64,000 bases of DNA. It comes from Pardosa pseudoannulata. Lineage: Eukaryota; Arthropoda; Arachnida; Araneae; Lycosidae. The position numbers and the translations under genes were made by a program. Under the pieces are notes generated by a model that ran no database searches, was not told where the DNA came from, and saw only the letters and a program-made list of their open reading frames with translations. Below, piece after piece: positions 21,275-31,659 of this stretch (the first letter of the stretch is position 1; each line of letters begins with the position of its first letter). The stretch is taken from contig CM063510.1 in the NCBI GenBank assembly GCA_032207245.1, positions 43,177,056-43,241,055 on the forward strand, in the 5' to 3' direction.

Positions 21275-22920
21275 AAAAGTCCTCCTTAAGACGAAAATCC
21301 TTAATACAAAATTTCTTTTAAGAGAATTTCCCCATCATGTTTTATAAAAAATGAATAATAACTGAATTGTTTAATACGAATATAATTTTGCGTAAACTCT
21401 TTAGAAAAACATGGTACAAATATATTTTTAACTTAGTCTAAACTTCTATGATATTTCTGAAAATTTAGTCAAAATAGAAATATTTTCTTAGAATTTTATA
21501 TTTTCTTTCGCCGTTATAACCATGGAGACTGTGCACATTTTAACATCTTATTTGAATCGAGTAAATGTTTTTTTCCTTTAGAAAAGACATTAACTTAAAT
21601 TTTAGTCTTATTTTATGTTCCCGCATTTAACGTCTATGTATATTCCATACCAATGTGGCATAAAGTGAGATTCATGATTTTCGTAAATAAAATTACTTCT
21701 TTGATTGTTGACATGTAAGTTGTGTTGGACACATGTGGCAATATGGTATGAAAAAGCGAAGATTAATTTTTAGCATTGCATATTATTATTCCACCTACTT
21801 TTATCATAAGCCGATCAACCTTTAGAGTGAGCTAAGAATTATTTATCTCATTTTGGATGAATATCTACTGTAATTTATTAGCATTTATTAAGGCTTAACG
21901 TTTTTTTAAGGTTTGTATATAGTTCTTATACATTATTCGTCAGTTAAAATGCATATAATATTTTTTGTATGTACCCTTTCATTCTTTTAACTAACGTTCA
22001 CATGAAATGTCTGAACATAAATTAATGTCTGATTTCTTTAAAACTTTTATGTAAAAATATACATTTTAATTCTTTAAAATGAAATATCTTAAACTTCCCG
22101 AAAGAAATGTGATTCCTCTATAAAAACTGGGACTATTCCGTTGCCATATTTCTCATTATAATAAGCAAAATTAATTATCTTATATTGATTGACATATTAC
22201 CTACTTCGGAAAAGATTAAGTTGCTTCTAAGTTCTCCAAGATGACGCTTCTTTGTAATAAACGAAATTGTTATTCCACTTGGTCAGACAACTTATTACTA
22301 TCGATCTTTTTCTGTTTTCATTTCTGAAAGAATTTCTGATTATGTAGGATTTAGGTTCTCTTTCAGCTGTTGTGATATATAAATGAGTACCTTATAATAA
22401 TAATCAGAATTATTAATAATACTTTATTAATGTTATTATGATCACATATAATAAATTACCAAGAAGGAAAAATAAGGCGTTCAATAATTTGGCTTTGACA
22501 GTAATTATATTCAAAATGTTTTAATTATTTTTTTCAACTATTAAACTAATTTTATAGTTGAGTGAATTTAGTTATTCAGTTAAATCTCAATAGATCGAAA
22601 ATTATTTAATAATTTAACTAACTTTTCATATTTTATATTGAAATACATAAAGATATATATAAATAGAAATATATAAATAACAACCATAAGACTTTTGTAA
22701 ACAAAAAGTATATTTTTAGTGGATAAATTTATAATAGCATCGTAAATATGAAAAATCAAATAGAAATAGTAGTATATAGTTTTAATATTTTCCCGTTCTG
22801 TGGTTCCGCATCGACTGATGTAAAAAATAGTTTTTATTTGTCAAAATTTTTCCAGAATCTATGTAGTAGACAAGAACATTCGGCTTCGTTTCCTGTTATA
22901 CCGTTCGTATATACCGTTAT
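21275..22920. other. AT-rich DNA, no feature seen
   Basis: No gene or element recognised. Confidence 0.45.
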
Positions 22921-22949
22921 TTTTTTACCCCCAAACAAACCATGTTGTT

Positions 22950-23035
22950 ACACTAACTTGTACTAGTACGTGGCCTACGCTCAAGTATCAGTCGTCAGAA
23001 AACGTACTAGTACGTGCCCCACATACAATGTGTTA
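22950..23035. repeat. Paired palindromic blocks, possible MITE end
   Basis: Two near-copies of GTACTAGTACGTG followed by GCC (about 22960 and 23003) sit close together. The block ends with CAATGTG and TTAA (about 23031-23036), reminiscent of a TTAA-element terminus. No matching opposite end was found. Confidence 0.35.
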
Positions 23036-23044
23036 ATAAATATT

Positions 23045-23850
23045 GGGGTTTTAGTTTTACATTAATGAGTTAAGATTGGTTGCTTTTATGGTGAACTGTG
23101 TATAATAAAGAAATGGTTTAAACTCTAGTACCCATTATGGAGTTATATCAGGGTATTAATCCAAATCTATGTAATAAAGATAGATTTATCGGTTGTTTTT
23201 ATGTTTAGTGTTATAAAAAATTAATACTTTTATGTAAATTAGCCGTTATTAATTTTGACAAATGCTTTAGTGTTACATTTGTGGATTGAGAACGGTTTAG
23301 TAAATTAGGCCTTGCTTTCTCCTACAAACTCATAATAAACGCTTTTATAGTTAGTTACCAAAGTAATAAACGATGAGGATTTTCATGTTACAATGATGAA
23401 ATGAGATCAATTGTTATTAAAATAATCCTGTGTATAAAGGAAAAGTTTTTATGGCTAGTATAAGTCATTAATATAGATTACGGTTTTAGTGTAATATTAT
23501 TCAACTGAGATGGGTTTTAGAAGTTATGGATCGATTGACTTTACAGTGAATGTAATAAAAATGCACATAAAATAATTGATAATTTTATCGTCAATAGCTG
23601 TTATTAGTTTCGATTAAGGATTTAGTGTTACATGATCTTGGGATCGGTTTCAAAAGCTGTTTATATAGTAACTATTATTTTCATAGCTAGTATCCATTAC
23701 AGTTATTCAGCAAGTCACCAAGCAAGACCCTATCAAGGAAATGTAAGTAAGAGGTACAGATGTTTTAGTTGTTGAAGAAATTTTGTTTTTCTCGTTCAAG
23801 ACAAAGCATTGAAAACGTCGAAAATTTGCAGAAGCTCATTTCGTAACATC
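23045..23850. other. No feature seen
   Basis: Base composition becomes less AT-biased towards the right, approaching the signal-peptide frame at 23940. This part could be 5' untranslated or promoter sequence, but no definite motif is visible. Confidence 0.35.
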
Positions 23851-23939
23851 ATGGTTACATGTCAAGACATCGTCTTTACGTGAGACAGGCAAAAAGACGG
23901 GCGAGCAAAGTGATTCAGACACAGTCTGCGTTCTCACTG

Positions 23940-24152
23940 ATGCCAAACTCTTCGATTCTGATTCGGCTGTTGATTCTCCTGGTCCTCCTCCTGTTGGACC
24001 TACGGGCCGATAGTCAGCCGTATCGCGAGGACAGGGATGTGTCCAGGGACTTCTCGTTGGGTGGAGTGGACCTGAAGACAGACAGACAGCACCTGCACTT
24101 GTTCTTGAACTCGGTATTGAAGCGCTCCTGCAATAAAAAATGTAGATTTTAG
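23940..24152 (+). CDS. Putative small secreted protein or first coding exon, unidentified
   Basis: From the ATG at 23940 the frame reads MPNSSILIRLLILLVLLLLD, a textbook signal peptide: polar start, then a Leu-rich core of about 14 residues. LRADSQPYREDRDVSRDFSL follows and plausibly holds the cleavage site after ADS. The remainder is hydrophilic with two Cys near the C-terminus (S-C-N-K-K-C). The frame is 70 codons here; an upstream in-frame ATG at 23859 would give 97. I prefer 23940 because the signal peptide then starts at the N-terminus. Composition and codon use are richer in G/C than the surroundings, as expected for real coding DNA. A possible 5' splice site (CTCG/GTATTG, about 24113) would make it a first exon and the last codons intronic. 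I do not recognise the family. Confidence 0.5.
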   Translation: MPNSSILIRLLILLVLLLLDLRADSQPYREDRDVSRDFSLGGVDLKTDRQHLHLFLNSVLKRSCNKKCRF

Positions 24153-24154
24153 TT

Positions 24155-24655
24155 TTATGGAGTTAATGGCACTGATTCCTCTTGAAACATATTAAGGCAA
24201 ACAAGAAGTTAAAATTTATAACCAAGATAAAAAATGCCAAAGTAAGAGTAAAGTGATTAAAATAATTTAAAGATAAAATCAATCAGTAGGTAAATACAAG
24301 TTAAAAAGAACGAAGATGGATAGCAACAAAACAATGTAAATAAGAATTTGCGTTTTGAAGTAAGCCAATATATATGTATGGTAGAATTTAAGTTTAGGGG
24401 ACTTATTGGCTTTCTCTTGTCAACTTTTGGAAAAAATTGCTAAAACTGACTCCAAATGATATTATATTATGTTTACATACACGAATTAATAGGAGTTTGT
24501 GAAATAACCAGTAGGGGGGTAAAATTTGAGGGGTAGTTAAAATGCAAAATCTAGCCCCTTGTACGGAGTGAAAATGCTTTTTTAAAGGTTTAATTATGCT
24601 GCGGTAACAATGATTATTATCTAAAAGGGTATGATAAAGATAAACTAACCAATTT
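24155..24655. other. AT-rich DNA, no feature seen
   Basis: If 23940-24152 is a first exon, this is its intron. No acceptor or second exon is evident. Confidence 0.35.
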
Positions 24656-24658
24656 ACA

Positions 24659-24825
24659 GTCGAACGATGGCCATATATTACAGCGCTGCTTTTAGGTACC
24701 GGAATTCATGGGTTAAAATCCCACTGCAGGTATGGATGTTGGTAGCAATTCGGAATCGGTCTTAAGCTGTAGGTCTCGGTCTTAGTCACCCTCGTGTTGA
24801 AAGGCAGTAGACCGTAACAAACATA
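24659..24825 (+). mobile_element. tRNA-Arg-like SINE, diverged copy
   Basis: Head GTCGAACGATGGCCATATAT, decayed box B (GGGTTAAAATCCCACTGC), body (AATTCGGAATCGGTCTTAAGC, GTAGGTCTCGGTC) and a weak AACAAACATAAAC tail. CAATTTA occurs on both sides (about 24651 and 24828) and may be the remnant of a target duplication. Confidence 0.75.
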
Positions 24826-25025
24826 AACAATTTAAAAGTGTTGTTTGGATAGACATTTGGATTTATAAGTAAAAAAAAATCATATTACTGATAGGTTTAA
24901 ACATGTATATTTCAAATGAAGTATAGAGCTCTTGTATACTCTCTGTTGTGAGTTGGAAATGTCATAAATATAAAAAACCTAAAAGTCCATCCTATGTCTT
25001 TCAAAAGCAGAGAAAGAATTTAACA

Positions 25026-25065
25026 GGTGGTTTCGCTCCGAAACCACCGTCCGTTAAAGGGTTAA
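25026..25065. repeat. Perfect 10-bp hairpin beside a TTAA-type terminus
   Basis: GGTGGTTTCG-CTC-CGAAACCACC is followed by CCGTCCGTTAAAGGG and TTAA (25062-25065). The AAAGGG-TTAA junction resembles the right end of the piggyBac-like MITE at 5349. No left end was found, so it may be a truncated element. Confidence 0.4.
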
Positions 25066-25069
25066 GTGA

Positions 25070-26215
25070 CTTACTAATCTTAAATTCAGTCTAAATGTTT
25101 TTAAATTTGATAGATAACCACTAGTTGACGATATCATCAAGACCCTAACAAACAGCTGCCAGTGTGATATTTATTATCTTTCAATTTGTTGAAGCCAACC
25201 TATTAGTTTTTGCATCTATTTCAGAAACATGCTCTAAAATGAAATTTATGTTCAGTTTAATGTAGTTTTTCATGTATAAAAATTGTTAAAATATATTGTT
25301 TTCGCAAAATGTTAGTAATTTACTCGATTAGCACAGTGATATTTATTCAAATATAATTGCATAATAATAGTAACATCAATAATAGTGATATTTATTCAAA
25401 CTGTTAAGCAAAATAAGATAAATTATATAGCAGTTTTCAGGCTAAATATAAGAATTAATGCAGACTATAATAGAAAAATATGTTTTTATGTATGCTAGTT
25501 TCCAAACAAAATCTCTATAAATCAAGTCCAGATACCATAACGAGAGTAATGCGTGCGGAAGAGTTTCCTAAACTTTGATAATATCAGCGGAACATCTTGC
25601 TAGTGACTCCGTACCGCTCTTTGTCTGCCAACATCCCATTAACCGGGAGACATTAGGCTTTAAAATTTATGTTGTACGTTAAGTTTCGGAAAAATGTTTC
25701 CGGTAACTGATAGATTATTTCCTGGTACTTAGAGATTCTAACGCAGCATGTTAATGGTCAGGCCATCTCATGCTCTAAATTAGGATACATATAGAAACGT
25801 ATTTTTTAATATAGCTTGCAATACAAACATGTATTTTTACGCTAAACACGGCTGCGGAGCTGTTACCCATTTAGCATCGCCCAAAGAGTATGTATAGTTC
25901 AAAGCATGCTGAAGTCACTAGCAATAACCCCGCCCCATGCAGTCTTCGTACCCGATTGTGCATCGACGTTTTTGCCAACTGAGGTACCGTGGTTCTCTAC
26001 AGAAGCTTGACATTGGACTTAATCTCTATATGCAAAGAGTCTTAATTAAAATAATAATAATAATATTTAATAAAAACATAACGAGGATATAGAGAGTAAT
26101 ATATAAAGAGAAAATATATAAAAAGTAACAATCAATATTTGTTCATTGTTTAACAGTGATTTCATTAATAAAAAAGTTAATAAATATTCTCCAGATTTTT
26201 GCCCTTTTATTACGT
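25070..26215. other. No gene identified; less AT-rich block 25500-26030
   Basis: The interval 25500-26030 is visibly richer in G and C (ATAACCCCGCCCCATGC near 25926). It has no long frame and no repeat boundary that I can see. It could be a regulatory or unrecognised repeat sequence. Confidence 0.35.
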
Positions 26216-26218
26216 AGG

Positions 26219-26595
<377 letters not shown>

Positions 26596-26689
26596 CTAAA
26601 CGACCCGACAGACGTTGTCCTATTTTAGAGCGGTAAATCTAAAAATTGTAAAACGTTTTTAAATAAATTATAAATTGGACCGTTTTGAT

Positions 26690-26865
26690 GGAAAAGTAAG
26701 GAAAAAATTAAAAAATATTTGACTCCACCACGCGTACAGTAATCACAAACGTAATTAGATTTAACGTAATTAAAATTCCGACCGCGCCTGCAAGGGGATT
26801 CGATCCAGGGACTTCTCACACTGAAGCCCTTTGCCCTGACTATTCAGCCGCAGATAAATTTATAG
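26690..26865 (-). mobile_element. Third tRNA-derived SINE family
   Basis: On the minus strand, from about 26865, the head reads TGCGGCTGAATAGTCAGGGC then CCTGGATCGAATCCCCTTGC, with box A-like and good box B-like elements in tRNA-like spacing. The body (GCGCGGTCGGAATTTTAATT) is unlike the other two families. The 3' boundary is unclear. Confidence 0.6.
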
Positions 26866-26899
26866 TAAAGGGTTTGAAGCGGCACTATATTAATCTCAA

Positions 26900-27065
26900 A
26901 AATCGCACAATTCTGGATTTAAAAAAAAAAAATTTCGGATCCAATGGTGAATTTAAACCATTCTCTTATCAACTTAATTACATTTACAAAATTTCATTAA
27001 AATTAGTTTAGCCGTTTAGGGGGGAGTTCTATTACAAATACACGGACAAAAGAATTTTATATATA
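26900..27065 (+). repeat. LINE or RTE-type 3' end-like dispersed repeat
   Basis: The run AATTTCATTAAAATTAGTTT then AGCCGTTTAGGGGGGAGT and ACACGGACAAAAG before TATATATAAAG resembles the conserved 3' ends of arthropod RTE-type LINEs and their SINE partners. This is a resemblance call from one copy. Confidence 0.4.
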
Positions 27066-27069
27066 AAGG

Positions 27070-28128
27070 TTTTATATATGTTTGTATGTTTGTTTGCACA
27101 TTTGTTGTTTATAAAAATACTTACATTAATCGTAGAATCACCCTAAATTGAATAGGCATACTTTGAAACAGAAAATCTCCACTGTCTATATAAAAACATT
27201 TCCCGTATTCTATATACTTTTAATATCAATATAAGGAAACTCGATGTTCAGATACGTGACATTCTTTGGGCACTGCTAAAAATCGTTCAATCTCTTCAAA
27301 CATAAATCCCGGAGATAAAAATTTTATATACATTTAAAGTACTTCTAATGGCACACGCATTGCTGCATAGTGTATTAAAATGAAGTTATGAATATGCAAA
27401 AAACAAATTTCAATAAAACATCGATATAATAGTTTTCTGCAAGTGTGATTTTAAGATATTGATCTGGATCTAATCACCAATTTATTATTTTTGTACCTAT
27501 TACCTTTTAAGATTGTTACATTTCAGCATATTCTCCGAAAATTTCGATTAACTGGTTCAAAAGTTTTTCATTTTTGAATTTTCACCCATTCCATTCATTT
27601 CACTACGTAAATAAGCTCTTACTTGTTTTTTCTTTAACGCCTATAATTAAATATTCTCAACAAAAATTTTGTTGCCTCCTACATTTTCTTCATTTTATAT
27701 TAGCTTTCTTTTTAATAAATATGTTCTATGTTAAGCTATCAAATTTATAATATTTTTCCATTTTCTGTATTTTAATTATTTTATTCTAACAAATCCCCAT
27801 TATTTCTTAAATCTAATATATGTTTAACTTGCTTTCGTTTGTGCTTCAATTTTATTTCTATTACGCCATTTCTATTGACTTTAACAGCTTATTTCAAGCA
27901 AGCAAAATTTGATTTTAGTTCTGACATGATGTAAATACTTTTAAAATATATTCCCTTCTCTCTATTCACATCGAATCTTCCAAACCGACCGGGAAATTGG
28001 AATCAAGATAGGTATTCATGGATTTGAAAGTTTTTTATAATTTCTTTTTGCTAAGTTCCTTTTTTCTAGAACCAAAATTAATTAATGAAGATATTCACGA
28101 AAAGCCAGAAAAAAAATTTAATTTTTTG
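27070..28128. other. AT-rich DNA, no feature seen
   Basis: No feature recognised. Confidence 0.4.
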
Positions 28129-28137
28129 TATTAAATG

Positions 28138-29379
28138 CAGTGGCGTGCGATCCATATGTGCAGGGTGTGCACTGCACACCCTGGCAAAATTATGAGGGAC
28201 AGTAATTTTCTGCACCTATGTCTACCTATCTTTTTATGGTATATAATAAATATTATTTATAATATATTCAAATATTATGTTGCTTTGCTTAATTGTATTC
28301 CCGCAGTGCGTGAGGTACTAGGTGCTGCCCCACGTAGCACGCAAACGAACATAGGAAGTTCTGATGTGTACTCACTGCGCACTAAATTGAAAATCACGCT
28401 TTTTATGTATGGGCTACTGGAGAAGAACAGCATACTATGGCACTGAGGCAAGTGCAGCAATTATTCCTGCACTTGGCATTCAGAATCATCCAAAGGTACG
28501 GTTTATTAAGCGTTGTATTAGAACGGTGACTTATGTGCTGAATCTTTTTTGGTTTTTTAGCTGATTAATTTGCCATACGACTTTGTAGACGGTTAATGTT
28601 TAAATTTATATATTGTAAGATTTTGTTTTCATGGAAATATAAAAGAAGTATTTCATCAATATAAAGTGAAATGTTTTCATGTGGTAAAGGAATTTCTGTG
28701 ATGTATTATATTTATTGAAATAATTAGCTGAAAAACAATGTTGTTTTGTTTCAAAGAAACAAATTTTAACAGAACAATCCTAATTTTACCATTCATTGTG
28801 TCTTACAGACAGTAAATAAGTTATATCTGTATCAATATATCCCTGGTTTTGTTTTAAAAATTGTCAAGATGTTTTTCGCAGAATATATGATGTCCAAATT
28901 ATAAAAAATAATTAATAAATATAATTCAATCCACTGACCGAACAAGAAACAGTTCCCTCTATTGTGACAGCGTGCAGTGAAATCCTCTGCAAGTGGAATA
29001 TACGTTCAGTTTGTCGGCACCAATGAGCATCCGGATGAGGCACCGCAGCGGCGGGCGCCATGTGGTGCTACGTTTGCTGAACATATAAGTTTTTTGTGGA
29101 AGCCCGAGGCGTTGCTTTTTCAATGCCGATATCACGCCAAACAACAAAAGACATGATGTTTGCTTCAGTGCTAGGAGAATTCTCATAAGTTTAGCTGTTT
29201 TTGTAGTTATAACTCAACTACTGGTAGGTAAATATTTTATTTATTGCAATCTTTAAATTTATATTCATAAGAAATAACCCGTTTCTGAATGGAGAACTCA
29301 GATGCCTCAATAATTAAAGATTTATTGGAAAATCCATGTTCCCTGTACACCCTGCATGAAAACCTACCGCACGCCAATG
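28138..29379. mobile_element. Non-autonomous hAT element with perfect 8-bp duplication
   Basis: ATTAAATG is duplicated exactly at 28130-28137 and 29380-29387. The ends CAGTGGCGTGCG and the inverse CGCACGCCAATG are typical of hAT (C-A-G-T-G-G-C-G start). A near-perfect 23-bp palindrome CAGGGTGTGCA-C-TGCACACCCTG lies at 28161-28183, with an inverse partner block near 29341-29356. At 1242 bp it is below autonomous size. The minus strand near 29186-28959 is GC-richer and may be a transposase scrap, but no BED zinc finger or hAT dimerisation motif is readable. Confidence 0.9.
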
Positions 29380-29535
29380 ATTAAATGGATATATTTTGTA
29401 GAAAATTATTTCTATAAGGTAAATTGTTTATGAAAAGAAGTTATACAGTTTGCTGCTTGCTATTATATCACAACACAAATGCTTCACAATATCCAGCAAG
29501 ACTCTGTAGCGGATAGTTTTTCTGGTGAATTTATA

Positions 29536-30258
29536 AGGCGCATCCAGAAAGTAACTTTCCCGATGTTTTCCCCTTTAAGGTAAACGCCATTAGCCTTGTC
29601 AATTCAGCATGCGTAACAGATCTATGGCGTATCAATCATATGACAGCTGGACAGGTCCCACCTCGTAGGGGGGGGGGTCCGAAATGGAAGCTCTAATTCC
29701 TTCTTCCGCCGTCTGCAAGGGAAGGACATTCTAATTTTTTACTTCTTTCCACATGGTGAAACAATAAAAGCTGACCGTTACTGTGAAACACTGCGGAAAT
29801 TGCGATGTTTCATTGAAAACAAGAGTCGTGGAATGCTTACTGTAGGTGTTGTGCTCCTCAATGACAATGTTCGTCCACATACGGCTCGAGGCACACCAGC
29901 TGTTTTGACGAAATTTGGCTGGGAGTTGTTGGATCATCCATAAAGCCCTAATGTTGCTTCCAGCGATTTGATCGTTTTCTTGCATCTCAAGAAATTCCTG
30001 TTTTCCGGTGAGCGTTTTGGCAACAATGAAGAGCTGAAGACGTCTGTCACACGCTGGTTCCATTCACAGGCGGCAGAATTCTACGACAGAGGGATACAAA
30101 AGTTGATCCCACAAGACGACAAATGTCTCAATTCTGGAGGTGGCTATGCTGAAAATAGCTGAAACATTGCTGTACTTGTTGTCAATAAATATGTTCCTGA
30201 AAGTGTGAGTTCTTTTTTTCTTTTAAATAGGGAAACATACTTTCTGGATGTACATCGT
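29536..30258 (+). mobile_element. mariner-like element, internally deleted
   Basis: The left end (GCGCATCCAGAAAGTAACTT) and right end (inverse, AACATACTTTCTGGATGTAC) form terminal inverted repeats of about 27 bp with TA on both sides. Length is about 720 bp against about 1.3 kb for intact mariner. The missing part is the N-terminal half of the transposase. A run of ten G (29669-29678) marks the apparent deletion region. Confidence 0.8.
29707..30162 (+). pseudogene. mariner transposase C-terminal pseudogene
   Basis: The frame reads FFPHGETIKADRYCETLRKL, then LNDNVRPHTARG (second catalytic Asp kept) and GWELLDHP-stop-SPNVASSD. The expected Y-S-P-D-L-x-x-S-D block is thus broken by a TAA at 29941 and substitutions, though the final Asp remains. 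It ends LIPQDDKCLNSGGGYAEN as mariner transposases do. The usual W-D block with the first catalytic Asp is replaced by RRLQGKD. HTH domains are absent. It cannot be functional. Confidence 0.85.
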
Positions 30259-30261
30259 ATA

Positions 30262-31225
30262 TATACATTTTGTATTATCATGCACTTTAGAATTTTTATC
30301 GATAATTCCAAGTAGCCAGCAAGGCACACCAGAGCTGTATAAAATGTTGCCAGCCTTGTTCTCAATGTATAATAAGTAGAACAATGTCTCAACGTTTAAC
30401 TAAGTCTCAATGTACAATAAGTAGACTTTTTATCTTAAAGATAATAAAGATTAAGCATTACATATATTTACAAAAGAAAAATTAACTTTACAGAATAAGT
30501 GCAGTAATTTTTTTAATACCCGAATTCTTCAGAAAATACTACCAAGACTTAAAATATAACTTTTTTACTTAATGAACTAATTAAGAGGATAAATAAACAA
30601 TCTATACAACCTATGTATAAAATAGTTATCTTCGAAATTTTCCTGTTGATCTCATGTTTATGATCTAGAATATCTTTCTTTCTTTATCCTTCAAGATCTC
30701 TCTCTCTCTCTCTCTCCCTTGAGAACAACTCAAAATCTGATTGGATTACTCAGTTTGCTTAGACGAGGTAAGTATTTGCGTAAAAATGTTTAGGTTGTAG
30801 TTTATTGAGACAGCTTAGGAAAAATCTTATACTGTTCATAAACGTAATTTCCTTAAACTATTTTTAACTCTTTTATGTGAGCTAGGAATAAACGCTAAAA
30901 AGAAAGGAAAGAGAAATATATATATCCCAGGGTACTTTCAGATCCAAACAATTCAGGATTACTTTTAGGGCCTCTGTGTCTAAACCTATTACGCAAGAAG
31001 ATTTCATTTCAAATAACGTACTCTGCCTAGTTTTCGAGGGTGGTGGACATCCCAATGTGGTTTTGGAATTTATTATCTTAGAGTTAGGAAACTTTGTACT
31101 CTTATACATTGAACTGTAACTAAATAATTCACATTTAAAATTATATAACTATTTTAATGTAGTTTTATACATAATTATATAAGTGTTTAAATGGTGTAAG
31201 CATTAATTTTCAACTATTACTATTA
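30262..31225. other. AT-rich DNA with a short (CT)n tract
   Basis: A (TC)n run lies at about 30696-30716. A strong 5' splice-site-like GAG/GTAAGTATT lies at about 30768, preceded by a short open frame (TTQNLIGLLSLLRR). It could be a small exon, but one donor-like match is weak evidence. Confidence 0.35.
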
Positions 31226-31230
31226 TTTTT

Positions 31231-31655
31231 ACCTTTTAATTATTTCAAACAGCATTTGACAAATATTCTGTATTACTTTGTTGATAATAGTTAAGTTATA
31301 AGAAATATTTTCATTTAATTTTCTCGAAAAACTTGGACTTTTCTAAAACTAATTAACTATTAAATAAACTATTTTTTTTACCTTATAATTATTTCAAACA
31401 ACATTTGACAAATTTTCGGTATTACTTTGTTGATAAGAGTTAAATTATAGGAAATATTTTCATTTAATTTTCTAGAAAAACTTTGACTTTTCTAAAACTA
31501 ATTAACTATTAAATAAACTATTTTTTTACCTTATAATTATTTCAAACAACATTTGACAAATTTTCGGTATTACTTTGTTGATAATAGTTAAGTTATAGAA
31601 AATATTTTCATTTAATTTTCTCGAAAAATTTGGACTTTTCTAAAATTAATTCAAA
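31231..31655. repeat. Minisatellite, ~149-bp unit, nearly 3 copies
   Basis: Units begin with ACCTT at 31231, 31380 and 31528. Each holds ATTATTTCAAACARCATTTG, GTATTACTTTGTTGATAA and AATATTTTCATTTAATTTTC in order. The third unit decays near its end. Units are highly similar, suggesting recent tandem duplication. Confidence 0.92.
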
Positions 31656-31659
31656 ATTT

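Noticed and set aside
30726..30768. Micro-exon with a strong GTAAGTATT donor
   Set aside because: A single donor-like match in 64 kb of AT-rich DNA is expected by chance; the acceptor is weak and there is no linked exon.
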